DNA of 23,653 nt from Bacillota bacterium (GTDB lineage Bacteria > Bacillota > Bacilli > Alicyclobacillales > SLC66): positions 1-23,653 of the forward strand of contig JAJZZT010000519.1 in NCBI GenBank assembly GCA_021797415.1. Reading direction: 5' to 3'. The notes beneath the pieces are model-generated. The model had not been told where the DNA came from, did no database searches, and saw nothing but the letters and a program-made list of their open reading frames with translations. The position numbers and the translations under genes are program-made. Shown piece after piece: positions 22,974 to 23,653 of this stretch (position 1 is its first letter; every line of letters begins with the position of its first letter).

Positions 22974-23653
22974 CAACCCTGTCAACGCTCTGGCGTCTGG
23001 CGCGTTTCAGACCCTGGCTGTACCTGTGCAATCTTCTCCTGTGGACGGCGATCCACGTGTCGCCGATCATCCCGGGGCTGTTGACGCAAGCGATATTCAA
23101 TCACTTCACCAAACGCCCGGCAGGCGGCGCTTCGGTGTGGGACCTGATCGCGCTGTTCATCGGCTTCACCGTCGCGCGGATGGCCTTGATCGCAATCGGC
23201 GGCATCGTGGCGATCGTGAACAGTTTCTCCATCAACGCCCTGCTGCGCAGCAACCTGCTCGAACACATCCTGCGCCGTCCGGGCGCGCACGCGATTCCAG
23301 GCACGACGGGGGAAGCGATCACGCGCTTCCGCGAGGATGTGGAGCAGCTCGCGACCGCCGTGGACAATACGCTGGACCTCATCGGTTCCACCGTCTTCGC
23401 GGTGATCGCGATCGTCATCCTGGCGCGGATCAGCGTGACGATCACGGCGTTTGTATTTTTGCCCTTGACCGTGGTGATCGCCGCGGCGCAGATCGCCACG
23501 TCGCGGCTGCACCGCTACCGGGAGGCCGGACGCGAGGCGACGGGGCGGGTGACAAGCGCGATCGGGGAGATGTTTGACGCCGTGCAGGCGATCCAGGCGG
23601 CGGTGGCCGAAGAGCGGATGCTGGCGAACCTGCGCGCGCTGAGCGACGCGCGC
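22970..23653 (+). CDS. ABC exporter, second half-transporter (partial, cut by window end)
   Basis: Translation from the ATG overlapping the previous stop gives 228 residues: MTTLSTLWRLARFRPWLYLC, then helices with VSPIIPGLLTQAIFNHF, and GEAITRFREDVEQLATAVDN (about 115-134), the usual coupling-helix region of ABC exporter membrane domains. Later helices include STVFAVIAIVILARI. The ATPase domain lies beyond the window. The four-base ATGA overlap indicates translational coupling with the first half-transporter. Confidence 0.85.
   Translation, partial: MTTLSTLWRLARFRPWLYLCNLLLWTAIHVSPIIPGLLTQAIFNHFTKRPAGGASVWDLIALFIGFTVARMALIAIGGIVAIVNSFSINALLRSNLLEHILRRPGAHAIPGTTGEAITRFREDVEQLATAVDNTLDLIGSTVFAVIAIVILARISVTITAFVFLPLTVVIAAAQIATSRLHRYREAGREATGRVTSAIGEMFDAVQAIQAAVAEERMLANLRALSDAR

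Overview
The window looks like chromosomal DNA of a moderately GC-rich Gram-positive bacterium, probably a spore-former of the Alicyclobacillus type. The reasons are strong GGAGG ribosome binding sites, frequent GTG/TTG starts, a near-consensus sigma-A promoter, TetR/ABC/MFS content and possible Spo0A boxes. The taxonomic guess is inference only.

Left half (1-12,240): an adaptive immune locus. A CRISPR array of 47 repeats (36 bp) and 46 spacers (34-39 nt) occupies 339-3668. Its leader lies on the right, next to a complete leftward cas operon: cas6, cas3, cas8, cas7, cas5, cas4-cas1 fusion, cas2. Gene content and protein sequences match the MYXAN (dev-type) variant of type I, usually grouped with I-B. 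Cas8 appears to contain an internal start for a Cas11-like small subunit. At the left edge, the first 48 codons of a second, different Cas6 run out of the window, so another cas locus probably lies beyond.

The most interesting element lies just upstream of the cas operon promoter (12161-12240). It consists of two degenerate CRISPR repeats around a short pseudo-spacer. The first 16 nt of the pseudo-spacer match, with one mismatch at position 12, a site in the cas 5' leader (12086-12101) that is preceded by ATG. This is the layout of a repurposed crRNA (CreR type) that would let the effector complex bind and repress its own operon without cutting. The tetraloop of the second pseudo-repeat differs (TTCG for GAAA) while its stem is kept.

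Middle (12,325-15,529): a decayed methyltransferase copy, its intact paralogue, a set of 37/72-bp-spaced repeats resembling an IS21-type transposon end, and a macro-domain protein.

Right half (15,530-23,653): accessory genes set among unusual minisatellites. They are an MFS exporter preceded by 20-bp repeats, 14-bp repeats, a truncated VOC protein, a nucleotidyltransferase and a low-GC methyltransferase. The last of these sits behind a duplicated copy of the leader and first codons of the ABC exporter found 2.6 kb downstream. A leftward cluster (frameshifted membrane protein, TetR regulator, EamA-type transporter stub) carries 18-bp repeats in its reading frames. Palindrome-bearing 79-bp repeats separate it from a two-gene ABC exporter, whose second gene is cut by the window end.
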